Origin: CAVQND01 sp964653485
Lineage (GTDB): Bacteria; Verrucomicrobiota; Verrucomicrobiia; Limisphaerales; UBA8199
NCBI GenBank assembly: GCA_964653485.1
Contig: CAZZFF010000005.1
Location: 37,868-101,867 of the forward strand
Length of the DNA: 64,000 bases
Direction of reading: 5' to 3'
A program made the translations under genes and the position numbers. Shown piece after piece: positions 32,713 to 41,296 of this stretch (positions are counted from its first letter, which is position 1; each line of letters starts with the position of its first letter). The notes under the pieces were generated by a model. It worked only from the letters and a program-made list of their open reading frames with translations, did no database searches and had not been told where the DNA came from.

Positions 32713-34981
32713 GATCAACTCTCAATCCGAGGGGCGGGTGTCGAGCGTCGAGTGTCGAGGGGGAAAGCGCCGCGCGTCCTCCTTCGTCTCTATCTCCGTG
32801 CTCCTATGCGCGCCGAGTGCGATGCTCGGCGCGCTCCTCCTGGCCACGCCCGCGCTCCGGGCGGCCGAGCCGCCACCGGCATTTCCGGCGGACCCGGATC
32901 AGGCGCTCGAGCGCACCTGTTTCCAAACTGGCGGCGCCTGGGGCGAGGCTGGCAACCTGCGCTCGGACGTGGCCATCGCCTACGGCATTGACGCAGGGCT
33001 GCCCGCGCGCGTACGGACTTGGAGCGAGCGCGGCTACCGCGTCCATGTCATGACCGGCGTCGCCTGGGGGGCTTACCAGGACTATCTCTATGGCCGGTTC
33101 GACGGCCTCAACCATGAGGATGAGGCCCAGACCGACCGCGAAGGAAACCCGCATCGCCACGGCAACAGCCGTGACATCTTCTACATGTGTCCGGGCACGA
33201 ACTACGGGAAATTCCTGTGCGTCGGCGTGCGGCGCGCCTTGGAGGCGGGCGCCGAGGCCATCCACCTGGAGGAGCCGGAGTTTTGGGTTCAGGACGGATA
33301 CGAGGGCGCCTTCAAACGCGAGTGGCGGAGTTACTACGGCGAAGAATGGCAGCCCCCGCACAGCTCGGTCGATGCCCAGTGGCGCGCCTCCAAGCTCAAG
33401 TATTTCCTCTACCGCCGCGCCCTCCAGCAGGTCTTCGACTATGTCCAGGATTACAACCGGCGCACCGGCCGCCATGTCCGCTGCTACGTCCCCACCCACA
33501 GCCTGCTAAACTATGCCCATTGGCGCATTGTGAGTCCCGAGTCAAGCCTGGCCCGCCTCAACGGTTGCGAGGGCTATATCGCCCAGGTCTGGACCGGCAC
33601 GGCGCGGACCCCCAACCTCTACCGGGGGCGCCTCCGCGAGCGCACCTTCGATACCGCCTTCCTCGAATACGGCGCCATGCAGAACCTCGTCCGCGCCACC
33701 GGACGCACCGTGTGGCTCTTGAACGACCCCATCGAGGACAACCCCGACCATGATTGGCCCGATTACCAGGCCAATTGGGAATCCACCTTGACCGCCTCCC
33801 TGTTCCAGCCCCAGGTTTGGCGCTTCGAGGTGGCCCCTTGGCCCGAGCGGGTCTTTCGGGGCCGCTACCCCTCCAGCAGTCCCGATCCCAAGCCGATCCC
33901 CGCCTCCTACGCCACCGAACTGCAGACCGTCTTCAATTCCCTTAACGACCTCAAACAAGACCGGGTGGAATGGGACTGCGGCACCCCTGGCGTTGGCATC
34001 CTGATCAGCGACTCCCTGATGTTCGAGCGCGGCGCCCCGGCCCCCAGCGACGCCCACCTCAGCCACTTCTACGGCCTGGCCTTGCCCTTGCTCAAACGCG
34101 GCTTGCCCATTGCCCCGGTTCAGCTTGAGAACGTCGTGGTGCCCCATTGCCTCGACGGTTTGAGCGTCCTCCTGCTGACCTACCAAGGCATGAAACCCCT
34201 CTCTCCCGAGGTCCATGGCCCCCTGGCCCGATGGGTCAACGAGGGCGGCATCCTCGTCGTCTGCGACGATGACGCCGACCCGTTCAACCGCGTGCGCGAA
34301 TGGTGGAACGGCGACGGGCGCGACTACGACACCCCTCGCCAGCACTTCTTCGACCAACTCGGCATGACGGCCCAAACAACCGCCGCCGCCGCGGCAGGCC
34401 AATTTGTCCCCCTCGGCAAAGGCGGCCTCCTCTGGCGCCGTGAGAACCCGGCTCGCATCGCCGCCGACGCCGACGGCGATGCGCGGTGGGCCGACACCGT
34501 GAAGCAAGCGGCCTCTCATGCAAAACTGGAGTGGCGCCTGACCAATTATCTCCTCCTCCGGCGCGGCCCGTACCTCATCGCCTCCGGGCTGGATGAGTCA
34601 ATCGCGGGCGAGCCGAAGGAACTGCGCGGCCGCTTTGTGAACCTGTTCGATCCCGAGCTGCGCCTTCAGCGCGCCGTCACTCTCGCCCCCGCCGCGCGGT
34701 TTTTCCTTCTGGACCTTGACGCGCCGGAGCTCGCGCAGCGGCGCCTCCTGGCCTCCGCCTGCAAGGCTCTGCCTCTCAAAGGGGATGCTCACTCCCTCAC
34801 CTTGGCCGTCGAAGGCGTCGCCGGCACCCCCGCGATCGTCCTGCTCCGTGCCCCCGAACCTCCCCGAGCCGTGACTCTGGCCGGCCAGCCCTGCCCCCAA
34901 TACCAATACTCCGCATCCGACCGGCTCCTCTGGATTCGATTCACCAATGAATCCCGGCCACGGGAACTGCGCGTGGAGTGA
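32711..34981 (+). CDS. Secreted glycoside-hydrolase-like protein (TIM barrel plus GATase1-like domain)
   Basis: Up to 756 residues; the true start may be GTG 32738 or ATG 32822, which put a signal peptide (MLGALLLATPALRAA) at the N-terminus. The middle resembles a GH-A TIM barrel (GAEAIHLEEPEFWVQDGYEG with acidic residues, NGCEGYIAQVWTG, FDTAFLEYGAM). About residues 430-540 look like the GATase1-like trimerisation domain found in GH42-type enzymes (CDGTPGVGILISDS region; GGILVVCDDDADPFN). The sugar specificity cannot be read from the sequence, and the catalytic residues are only guessed. Tandem TGTCGAG-type repeats lie at the very start of the frame. Confidence 0.72.
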   Translation: MINSQSEGRVSSVECRGGKRRASSFVSISVLLCAPSAMLGALLLATPALRAAEPPPAFPADPDQALERTCFQTGGAWGEAGNLRSDVAIAYGIDAGLPARVRTWSERGYRVHVMTGVAWGAYQDYLYGRFDGLNHEDEAQTDREGNPHRHGNSRDIFYMCPGTNYGKFLCVGVRRALEAGAEAIHLEEPEFWVQDGYEGAFKREWRSYYGEEWQPPHSSVDAQWRASKLKYFLYRRALQQVFDYVQDYNRRTGRHVRCYVPTHSLLNYAHWRIVSPESSLARLNGCEGYIAQVWTGTARTPNLYRGRLRERTFDTAFLEYGAMQNLVRATGRTVWLLNDPIEDNPDHDWPDYQANWESTLTASLFQPQVWRFEVAPWPERVFRGRYPSSSPDPKPIPASYATELQTVFNSLNDLKQDRVEWDCGTPGVGILISDSLMFERGAPAPSDAHLSHFYGLALPLLKRGLPIAPVQLENVVVPHCLDGLSVLLLTYQGMKPLSPEVHGPLARWVNEGGILVVCDDDADPFNRVREWWNGDGRDYDTPRQHFFDQLGMTAQTTAAAAAGQFVPLGKGGLLWRRENPARIAADADGDARWADTVKQAASHAKLEWRLTNYLLLRRGPYLIASGLDESIAGEPKELRGRFVNLFDPELRLQRAVTLAPAARFFLLDLDAPELAQRRLLASACKALPLKGDAHSLTLAVEGVAGTPAIVLLRAPEPPRAVTLAGQPCPQYQYSASDRLLWIRFTNESRPRELRVE

Positions 34982-35165
34982 GTGCCGAGTGTCAGGGGCG
35001 GAAGAACCGCATCGGCGGCCCCTGGCGCGACCTTTGTGGGATTGGCCATCGCTCGACAAAGTCGCCGGCCGAGAGGTCGGAACCGGCGTTGTTGGGACAA
35101 GAGGACCATCTGAGCAAAATGACCGTTCATGTCAGAATTCGGTTGCGGAAAGCCGGCTTCCGGCC

Positions 35166-35336
35166 ATGCTCGACGATATGGCAAACAAGCCAGGTCAACG
35201 ATGCGCCTACGCGTATATCAGAGTCTCCAGCGCCGAACAGGAAAAGGGCGACTCGTCGAGCCGGCAGACGAAGCCTCGAAATGAGGTCCTGGTGCGGCAG
35301 CCCGGGTGGATCCTGGAGGAGACCTCGCTATTGTGA
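35166..35336 (+). pseudogene. Serine recombinase (resolvase) N-terminal remnant
   Basis: The frame from ATG 35166 reads MANKPGQRCAYAYIRVSSAE, QEKGDSSSRQTK, matching the first ~30 residues of large serine recombinases with the catalytic serine in RVSS. It then loses similarity (EVLVRQPGWILEETSLL looks like a weak continuation) and stops at 35336. A complete enzyme is 180-500 residues. It sits 24 nt before the AAA ATPase gene and is the trace of a mobile element at this island. Confidence 0.68.
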
Positions 35337-35360
35337 GCATCAGCTCGACCGGAATCTCGT

Positions 35361-36449
35361 ATGCTAAAATCACTGCGGATTGAAAATTTCACGGCCTTTC
35401 CCAGGGCTTACCTCCAGTTCGGAGAGGACCTCAACATCATCATCGGCGAGAATGGCTCCGGCAAATCGCACCTTCTCAAGCTCGCATATACTCCAATCGC
35501 GCTGAGCGCAACACGTCGTCCAGAAGGCGGCTGGCCGGCCCTGGTCAGCAAAGATGCCCTTCAATCTCTCCTGGCTGCCAAGCTTCAAGGCGTTTTCCGT
35601 CCCGACGGCCTCGGGCGTCTGGTTAGGCGGCACCGCGGACGGAGGAACTGCAAGCTGGGTTACCAGTTTTTCAAGCCAGCCCTCGACCTGGCATTCACTT
35701 TCTCCACGGTTGCAAAATCCCAAGTTACTATTGAGACGATGCCATCTTGTCGGGTTGAAAAGCTTCCAGTTTTTCTTCCCACGCGCGAGCTATTGAGCAT
35801 TTACCCCGGCTTCGTCTCACTCTATGAGACCACCGAGCTTGAGTTTCCCGAGACCTGGCGCGACACCTGCATTCTCCTCGGCGCTCCGCTGGCGCGCGGT
35901 CCTCGTGAAGCCAACATCAAGACATTGCTCGAGCCGCTTGAATCTGCGATGGGGGGGAGCATCGAGTTGGGACAATCGGGGCGATTCTATCTGAATCTGC
36001 CCTCCGGGAGCATGGAGATGCACCTCGTGGCAGAAGGCCAGCGCAAGCTCGCAATGATTGCCCGACTGATCGCGACCGGTTCCCTCCTCGATAAAGGCTG
36101 CCTCTTCTGGGATGAGCCCGAAGCCAATCTCAATCCAAAGATCGTCAAGACCGTCGCCAGGACCATTCACCAAGTGGCGGCGAGCGGCATCCAGGTCTTT
36201 ATCGCCACTCATAGCCTCTTCTTGATGCGCGAGTTGCACATCCTTCAGCAGCAAGACTTCAAGAGCCTCGATACCCGTTGCTTTGGCCTCCACATGGGAG
36301 ACGACGGGGTCAGCGTACAGCAGGGCAGCACCATGGACGACATCGGTGACATCAGCGCCCTCGACGAAGAACTCGCCCAGTCGGAGCGTTACATCGAAGC
36401 CGAAAACCAAACCGCCCCAAGCCCAAGCGTAGGCTCGACGCAGAGGTAG
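35361..36449 (+). CDS. AAA ATPase (OLD/RecF-like), first gene of a candidate defence cassette
   Basis: 362 residues. N-terminal LKSLRIENFTAFPRAYLQFG and Walker A IIGENGSGKSHLL (about 32-40), ABC-like core, Walker B GCLFWDEPEANLNP (about 250), and switch-His IATHSLFLMREL. This is the AAA_21/OLD-type ATPase seen in split systems such as PtuA, RloA, AbiLi and AriA. No TOPRIM domain is attached; the C-terminus is a short acidic tail. The nuclease would be the next gene, 11 nt downstream. Base composition is visibly less GC-rich than in the flanking genes, which fits acquisition by transfer. Confidence 0.85.
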   Translation: MLKSLRIENFTAFPRAYLQFGEDLNIIIGENGSGKSHLLKLAYTPIALSATRRPEGGWPALVSKDALQSLLAAKLQGVFRPDGLGRLVRRHRGRRNCKLGYQFFKPALDLAFTFSTVAKSQVTIETMPSCRVEKLPVFLPTRELLSIYPGFVSLYETTELEFPETWRDTCILLGAPLARGPREANIKTLLEPLESAMGGSIELGQSGRFYLNLPSGSMEMHLVAEGQRKLAMIARLIATGSLLDKGCLFWDEPEANLNPKIVKTVARTIHQVAASGIQVFIATHSLFLMRELHILQQQDFKSLDTRCFGLHMGDDGVSVQQGSTMDDIGDISALDEELAQSERYIEAENQTAPSPSVGSTQR

Positions 36450-36460
36450 CTAAGACCCCT

Positions 36461-36979
36461 ATGCCCATTCTCACCGAGCAAAAGTTGGCCTGCGCATTTC
36501 CTGACGGCTGGCATGCCACAAAGTACGATGGCTGGTCCTTCTACCGGAAGCACTTCAACCGTTGTTCGGACAGTAAGGCCGTCGATTTCCTGGCCTACGA
36601 TCCCGTGGGCCGGACGCTGTGGCTGGTCGAACTCAAGGACTATCGTCGATTCCGCAGGACGAAAGACGAGAGAATATCACTTTGGGCGGAAGTGGCCGTG
36701 AAGGCCCGAGATACTCTAGCCGGCCTGTTTGCTGCCAAGGTGAATGCCTCAGAACCCGATCAACCTTTCGCGGCTCGATGCTTGGGCGCTCAGAAGGTGC
36801 GCGTTGTGCTCCACCTCGAACAGCCGCGGACGAATTCAGCGCTGTTCCCACGCGCGTACGACCGCGCCGACGTGCAACAGAAACTCAAGCAGACCCTCGG
36901 AGCCATCGATCCCCACCCGAAGGTGGTCGAGACCAATCTCATGGCGGGCGTCCCCTGGACCGCCGAATCAATTCCCTGA
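36461..36979 (+). CDS. PD-(D/E)XK nuclease-like protein, partner of the AAA ATPase
   Basis: 172 residues from ATG 36461. The segment KAVDFLAYDPVGRTLWLVEL followed by KDYR has the D-x(n)-ExK spacing of the PD-(D/E)XK nuclease core (Asp in VDF, Glu and Lys in ELK). This is preceded by a Trp/Tyr-rich N-terminus and followed by helices (WAEVAVKARDTLAGLFAAKV) and a strand with hydrophobic core (KVRVVLHLEQP), in the fold's usual order. No family name is recognised. Tight linkage to the ATPase suggests a complex in which ATP binding controls DNA cutting. Nuclease activity is inferred. Confidence 0.72.
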   Translation: MPILTEQKLACAFPDGWHATKYDGWSFYRKHFNRCSDSKAVDFLAYDPVGRTLWLVELKDYRRFRRTKDERISLWAEVAVKARDTLAGLFAAKVNASEPDQPFAARCLGAQKVRVVLHLEQPRTNSALFPRAYDRADVQQKLKQTLGAIDPHPKVVETNLMAGVPWTAESIP

Positions 36980-37020
36980 AGCGTTCCCACCTGCGGCACC
37001 CCTAATTCAAACCTCATGGT

Positions 37021-37050
37021 AATCATCTCTCGCCCCTCGCCCTGATGATT
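37021..37050. terminator. Possible bidirectional terminator between convergent genes
   Basis: AATCATC (37021-37027) pairs perfectly with GATGATT (37044-37050) around a 16-nt loop, between the nuclease-like gene and modC, which converge here. No strong T run. Confidence 0.3.
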
Positions 37051-37063
37051 CGCGAGCGGCGGC

Positions 37064-38161
37064 CTAACTCGCCCGCGGGATAAGGTGGATGTGCGGCGCT
37101 TTGATCAACGCCGACACGGCGTCGCCTTGGCGCAGGAGCATCTCCTCGCAGGCTTGGCGGGTCAGCAGCGCCGCCAGGGGAAAGCCGCAGTCCAGGTGCG
37201 CCCGCACCATCGGCCCTTCTGGAACCAGCGAGCGGACGGTCCCCGCCAGGCAATTCCGCGCGCTGGAAGGCACCCCGTGGCCCTTGACCAGGATGACCTC
37301 TTCGGCCCGGATACAAACATAGACCTCCTCGGCAACAGTTTGGGGGTCCAAGGCCAAGGCCGTGAGGGTGACCGGGCCGACCGCAACGGTGGCCAAGCCG
37401 TCCGCGACCTTGAGCAGGCGCCCGGGCTGGACGGTTTCAATCGCCACGATTGCGGCCACGTCGAGGTCAACCGGGCGGGTGAAGACCTCGTGGGCCAGGC
37501 CGTGCTGGAGGAGCTTGCCGCGGTTCATGACCCAGAGCGTGTCTCCGAGGGCCAAGGCATCGGCGCGGTCATGGGTCACAAGCAGCGTGGGGATGGACAG
37601 GCGCCGCAGCATCGGCCGCAGTTCGTTGCGCACCCGCGAGCGCGTCGGGGCGTCCAGCGCCGACAACGGTTCATCCAGGAGCAGCAGGCGCGGGCGTGTC
37701 ACCAGCGCGCGGGCCAGGGCGACCCGTTGCTGCTGACCCCCGGACAACGCCGCCGGCCGCCGTCGTTCCAGACCTCCCAGGCCAAGCCACCGTATCGCGT
37801 CCCCCACCCGCGCCCGCGACTCCCCGGCCGGCAGCCCGTGCAGGCCGTAACCAATATTCTGTTCCACCGACAGATGCGGGAACAAGCCGTAGTCCTGCGG
37901 CACGAAGCCCACCCTGCGCCTCTGAGGGGACAGAGGACGCTGCATCGCCGGCCCAAACCAGTGTTCCTCGCCGAAGCGGATGGCGCCGCTATCCGGCCGC
38001 TCCAGCCCGGCCAGGCACCGCAGCAGTGTGGTCTTGCCGCAACCCGAAGGGCCGAAGAGCACGGTGACTTCAGGGCCGGGCCCGAGGGTGAAGCCCCGGA
38101 CCTCGATGACCGCGGCGTCATCGAATCGCTTTACAAAGGATGCCTCGAGCGCCTGGGTCAT
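37064..38161 (-). CDS. modC: Molybdate ABC transporter ATP-binding protein
   Basis: 365 residues from ATG 38161, which overlaps the modB stop by 4 nt; a longer frame to 38434 only antisenses modB. Walker A LFGPSGCGKTTLL, Q-loop FVPQDYGLFPHL, signature LSGGQQQRVALARAL, Walker B LLLLDEPLSALD and VTHDRADAL. The C-terminal ~120 residues form the molybdate-binding-like regulatory (TOBE/MOP) region (CLAGTVRSLVPEGPMVRAHL). Operon modABC, transcribed leftward. Confidence 0.93.
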   Translation of the reverse strand: MTQALEASFVKRFDDAAVIEVRGFTLGPGPEVTVLFGPSGCGKTTLLRCLAGLERPDSGAIRFGEEHWFGPAMQRPLSPQRRRVGFVPQDYGLFPHLSVEQNIGYGLHGLPAGESRARVGDAIRWLGLGGLERRRPAALSGGQQQRVALARALVTRPRLLLLDEPLSALDAPTRSRVRNELRPMLRRLSIPTLLVTHDRADALALGDTLWVMNRGKLLQHGLAHEVFTRPVDLDVAAIVAIETVQPGRLLKVADGLATVAVGPVTLTALALDPQTVAEEVYVCIRAEEVILVKGHGVPSSARNCLAGTVRSLVPEGPMVRAHLDCGFPLAALLTRQACEEMLLRQGDAVSALIKAPHIHLIPRAS

Positions 38162-38826
38162 CGTTTGGGCCGGCGGACCAAACGCGCGCTCGCCCAGATG
38201 GCCGCGAAAGCCAGGGTGGCGGAAACGCCGGCCAGCGTCCAGGCCCGGGAATCGGCCCCCAGTTGCACCGAGGAGTAGATGGCTACGGGCAGAGTCGTGG
38301 TTTGACCGGGGATATTGCCGGCGACCATGATCGTCGCGCCGAATTCGCCCAAGGCGCGCGCGAACGCCAGCATCGTCCCCGCGATGATGCCGCGCCGCGC
38401 CAGAGGAAGAGTGATGGTGAAGAGCACCCGCCATTCGCCCGCTCCGAGGGTGCGGGCCAGTTGCTCGAAGAGGGGATTGACCTCCTCAATGGCTGTCCGC
38501 GCGGCCCAGACGAAGAGCGGCATCGACATGACCGCCAGCGCCAGCACAACCGCCTTCCAGGTGAAGACGATGTCCAGGCCGAGTTGTTCATAAAGCCAGC
38601 GACCCACCGGCCCGCGCCTGCCCAGGAGCGTGAGCAGCAGCAACCCCGTGACGACCGGGGGCAGCACCAGCGGCAGCGAAACCAGCGTCTCCACCAGCGC
38701 CTTGCCCCGCCACCGCGGCCGGGCCAGACACCAGGCCACGCCAAGCCCAACCGGCAGCACCAGGCAAGTGCTCAGCGCGGCCATCCGCGCGGTAAACCAG
38801 ATCAGTTGCCAGTCCTCCGCGCTCAC
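38158..38826 (-). CDS. modB: Molybdate ABC transporter permease
   Basis: 222 residues with five hydrophobic segments and the EAA-type loop (EQLARTLGAGEWRVLFTITL) that contacts ModC. Typical ModB strings: LVSLPLVLPPVVTGLLLL and RALGEFGATIMVAGNIPGQT. It overlaps both modC and modA by 4 nt. It forms the membrane channel for molybdate. Confidence 0.95.
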   Translation of the reverse strand: MSAEDWQLIWFTARMAALSTCLVLPVGLGVAWCLARPRWRGKALVETLVSLPLVLPPVVTGLLLLTLLGRRGPVGRWLYEQLGLDIVFTWKAVVLALAVMSMPLFVWAARTAIEEVNPLFEQLARTLGAGEWRVLFTITLPLARRGIIAGTMLAFARALGEFGATIMVAGNIPGQTTTLPVAIYSSVQLGADSRAWTLAGVSATLAFAAIWASARLVRRPKR

Positions 38827-39608
38827 GGCACCGGACTCCCCAGGATAATGAAACCGAACCTCCGGAACACCGCTTCGGCCCGCCTCGACCCGAGGTGCTC
38901 CAGGAATCGGCGGCCTGCATCGGGTTGAGGCGCATCCGCCAGGAGGGCCATCGGATAGGAAATAGCCGGCCCTTCCTGGCGCGGCGTCTCGCAGGCTATC
39001 CTCACCTTCCTGGAGATGGCCGCATCGGTCTTATACACGATGCCCGCCTCCGCATTCCCGGCCTCGACGGCCGCCAGCGCCGCCCGGACGTTCTCCATCG
39101 GCACTACCTTTGGCTGGACCGCCGACCACAGCTTCAGGCCCCGTAGATACTCCCGCGCATAGACCCCGGCCGGGACCGCCTCCGGATCGGCCAGCGCCAG
39201 GCGCTTGATCCTCGGCCCGGCCAGGTCTTGCGGCGATTTCACCTCCGCACCGCCCTCCGCCGCCACCACGACGACCAGGGAATTCGACAACCGGCTCCGG
39301 CGAGTGCCCTTGGCTATCAAACCCGCATCCTCCAGCGCCTGCATCTTTGCCTCGTCGGCCGAGAAGAAAATATCCGCCCGGGCGCCGGCCTGAATCTGCC
39401 TCGCCAATGTGCTGGAGGCCGCCAGGTTGAAAACGACCTTATCTCCGGTCTCCTTCTCATACCCGGCCGCGATCTCCTTGAGACAATCCGTGAGGCTGGC
39501 GGCTGCGAAAACGATGACAGTGGCGTGGCGGGCGCCGGTCTGCTCCCCACCCCGCGCGCCCGCCCCGAACCCCAGGGCCAGGAGCAGGCTCGTCAAGACT
39601 CTCAGCAT
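38823..39608 (-). CDS. modA: Molybdate-binding periplasmic protein
   Basis: 261 residues from ATG 39608 (MLRVLTSLLLALGFGAGARG, a signal peptide); an upstream in-frame start at 39635 adds nine residues. The mature part begins VIVFAAASLTDCLKEIA, the ModA hallmark; oxyanion-binding serines lie in NLAASSTLARQIQAGA. The C-terminal pattern (GIVYKTDA, YPMALLADAP) is normal. It captures molybdate for the ModBC channel. Confidence 0.95.
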   Translation of the reverse strand: MLRVLTSLLLALGFGAGARGGEQTGARHATVIVFAAASLTDCLKEIAAGYEKETGDKVVFNLAASSTLARQIQAGARADIFFSADEAKMQALEDAGLIAKGTRRSRLSNSLVVVVAAEGGAEVKSPQDLAGPRIKRLALADPEAVPAGVYAREYLRGLKLWSAVQPKVVPMENVRAALAAVEAGNAEAGIVYKTDAAISRKVRIACETPRQEGPAISYPMALLADAPQPDAGRRFLEHLGSRRAEAVFRRFGFIILGSPVP

Positions 39609-39826
39609 GGTGTTAAGTCTCACCCACGCGGCCAATTTGACACAGCCGCCGCTCTGGGCAACATTTTATCCACAATCCAGTAATTGGACCTTGGTGTGGC
39701 CTGAATATTGCTGTTGAAACGCTTCAGTCCGGCCTTTTCGCTGTTGACGCTGGCGACATCGCGCCCCTAAGCTATTCCTCGCTAGCTGCTTTGGCGCATG
39801 AAGCGCCGGAAGCACAACTAATTTCT

Positions 39827-40039
39827 ATGCCCGAAGGATACTGCGTCAAGTGCAAGGCTAAGAAGGAAATCGTGGATGCCGTGGAAGAGACAATGAAAAA
39901 CGGGCGGAAGGCCATCAAGGGCAAATGCCCCACCTGCGGCACCGTGATGTTCAAAATCCTGGGAGGCAAGGCCGCTGCCGCCCCCGTGGCGCCGGGGCTT
40001 GTTGCCCCTGGCTCGGCCAAGCCCCCTACCACCCCGTGA
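39827..40039 (+). CDS. Small zinc-ribbon protein (DUF5679-like)
   Basis: 70 residues from ATG 39827 (MPEGYCVKCKAKKEIVDAVE). Two CxxC pairs (YCVKCK and GKCPTCGT) and the TMKNGRKAIKG spacer match the DUF5679 ribbon, followed by an Ala/Pro tail (VAPGLVAPGSAKPPTTP). It lies 6 nt before the tandem NDK-like gene, so they are co-transcribed. Its job is unknown. Confidence 0.82.
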   Translation: MPEGYCVKCKAKKEIVDAVEETMKNGRKAIKGKCPTCGTVMFKILGGKAAAAPVAPGLVAPGSAKPPTTP

Positions 40040-40045
40040 TTTCTT

Positions 40046-41218
40046 ATGTCTCAAGAACTTGCTTATGTCATCATCACTCCTTATTCGCTCCACAAGTCGC
40101 GAACCGGCGGAATCCTGAGCCGGCTGATCACGCGGACGGGCCTCGATTTGGCGGGTGCGCGGATGTTTGCCCCGGGGGCGGAGTTGGTCCGGAAGTACTC
40201 GGATGAAACAATCTCGGCGAACGACCCGCAGGATCGGCGGATTCAGGAGTTGATCTACGACTATATCCTGCGCAATCTCAGCCCCGACCCCAAGACCGGG
40301 CGGCGGCGACGGGTGATGATGTTGCTCTTCAAGGGCGAAGACGCGGTGCGCAAGACCCGTTCCGTCATCGGCAACATCAGCGCCGACCGCCGGGGCGGCG
40401 AAACCATCCGCGATACGTACGGCGACCTGATCATCGATGAAAACGACCAGGTCCGCTACTTCGAGCCGGCCGTGCTGGCCGCTCCCACGCCCGAGGAAGC
40501 CGAGTCCAAACTCAAGCTCTGGGCGCGTTATTCCGAAACCGATGGCGGCGTGCTGGAGAACGTCATCGCCTATCAGCCGGGCGAGCACCGCCAGCGCACC
40601 CTCGTCTTGATCAAGCCGGAGAACTTCCGGTTCCCCACGGGCCGGCCGGGCAACATGATCGATTTGTTCTCCCGTACCGGGCTGTTCATTGTCGGCGTCA
40701 AGCTGCACCGCATGAGCGTCGCCCAGGCCGTGGAGTTTTACGGGCCTGTGAGGGAGACCCTCCGCACCAAGCTCAAGGACGTCGTTGCCGCCAAGGCCAG
40801 GGCGGCCGTTGAAAAGGAACTCGGCTTCAAGATCGGGCCGGAACGCGAGCAGCAGCTCGGCAACATCCTGGCCCCCGTGTTCGGCGACAACCAGTTCGAG
40901 AACATCGTCAGGTTCATGTGCGGGCGCGCCCCTTCCGAGTGCCCGCCGGGCCAGGAAAACCTGCCCGGTTCCGAAAAGTGCATCGCCTTGGTCTATGAAG
41001 GCGTCGAGGCCGTCCGGAAAATACGCGACGTGCTCGGCCCCACGGACCCCTCGAAGGCGCCTCCGGGGTCCATCCGCCGCGAGTTCGGCCAGACCATCAT
41101 GGTCAACGCCGCCCACGCAAGCGACTCGGAAGAAAACGCCCGCCGCGAAATGAAGATCATCAACGTGGCCCAGAACCATTTCCAGCAGGTCGTCCAGGAG
41201 ACGTACGGAAAGCTCTAG
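40046..41218 (+). CDS. Tandem nucleoside-diphosphate-kinase-like protein
   Basis: 390 residues. Residues 1-170 resemble an NDK domain (YVIITPYSLHKSRTGGIL, FKGEDAVRKTRSVIGNISAD), but its active-site NxxHGS segment is replaced. A second, better NDK domain follows (TLVLIKPENFR, VGVKLHRMSVAQAVEFYG, ALVYEGVEAVRKIRDVLGPT, GSIRREFG) and keeps NAAHASDSEENA with the catalytic histidine. It contains a ~60-residue insert not found in ordinary 140-residue NDKs. It probably phosphorylates NDPs or uses the fold for another nucleotide reaction. Confidence 0.78.
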   Translation: MSQELAYVIITPYSLHKSRTGGILSRLITRTGLDLAGARMFAPGAELVRKYSDETISANDPQDRRIQELIYDYILRNLSPDPKTGRRRRVMMLLFKGEDAVRKTRSVIGNISADRRGGETIRDTYGDLIIDENDQVRYFEPAVLAAPTPEEAESKLKLWARYSETDGGVLENVIAYQPGEHRQRTLVLIKPENFRFPTGRPGNMIDLFSRTGLFIVGVKLHRMSVAQAVEFYGPVRETLRTKLKDVVAAKARAAVEKELGFKIGPEREQQLGNILAPVFGDNQFENIVRFMCGRAPSECPPGQENLPGSEKCIALVYEGVEAVRKIRDVLGPTDPSKAPPGSIRREFGQTIMVNAAHASDSEENARREMKIINVAQNHFQQVVQETYGKL

Positions 41219-41296
41219 GAACTCATAAATCCGTTTCCGCCGGCAAGGGGGCAGAAACGACTTTTGTTCGGCCGGCCCTGCCGCTAACCTTCGGGC

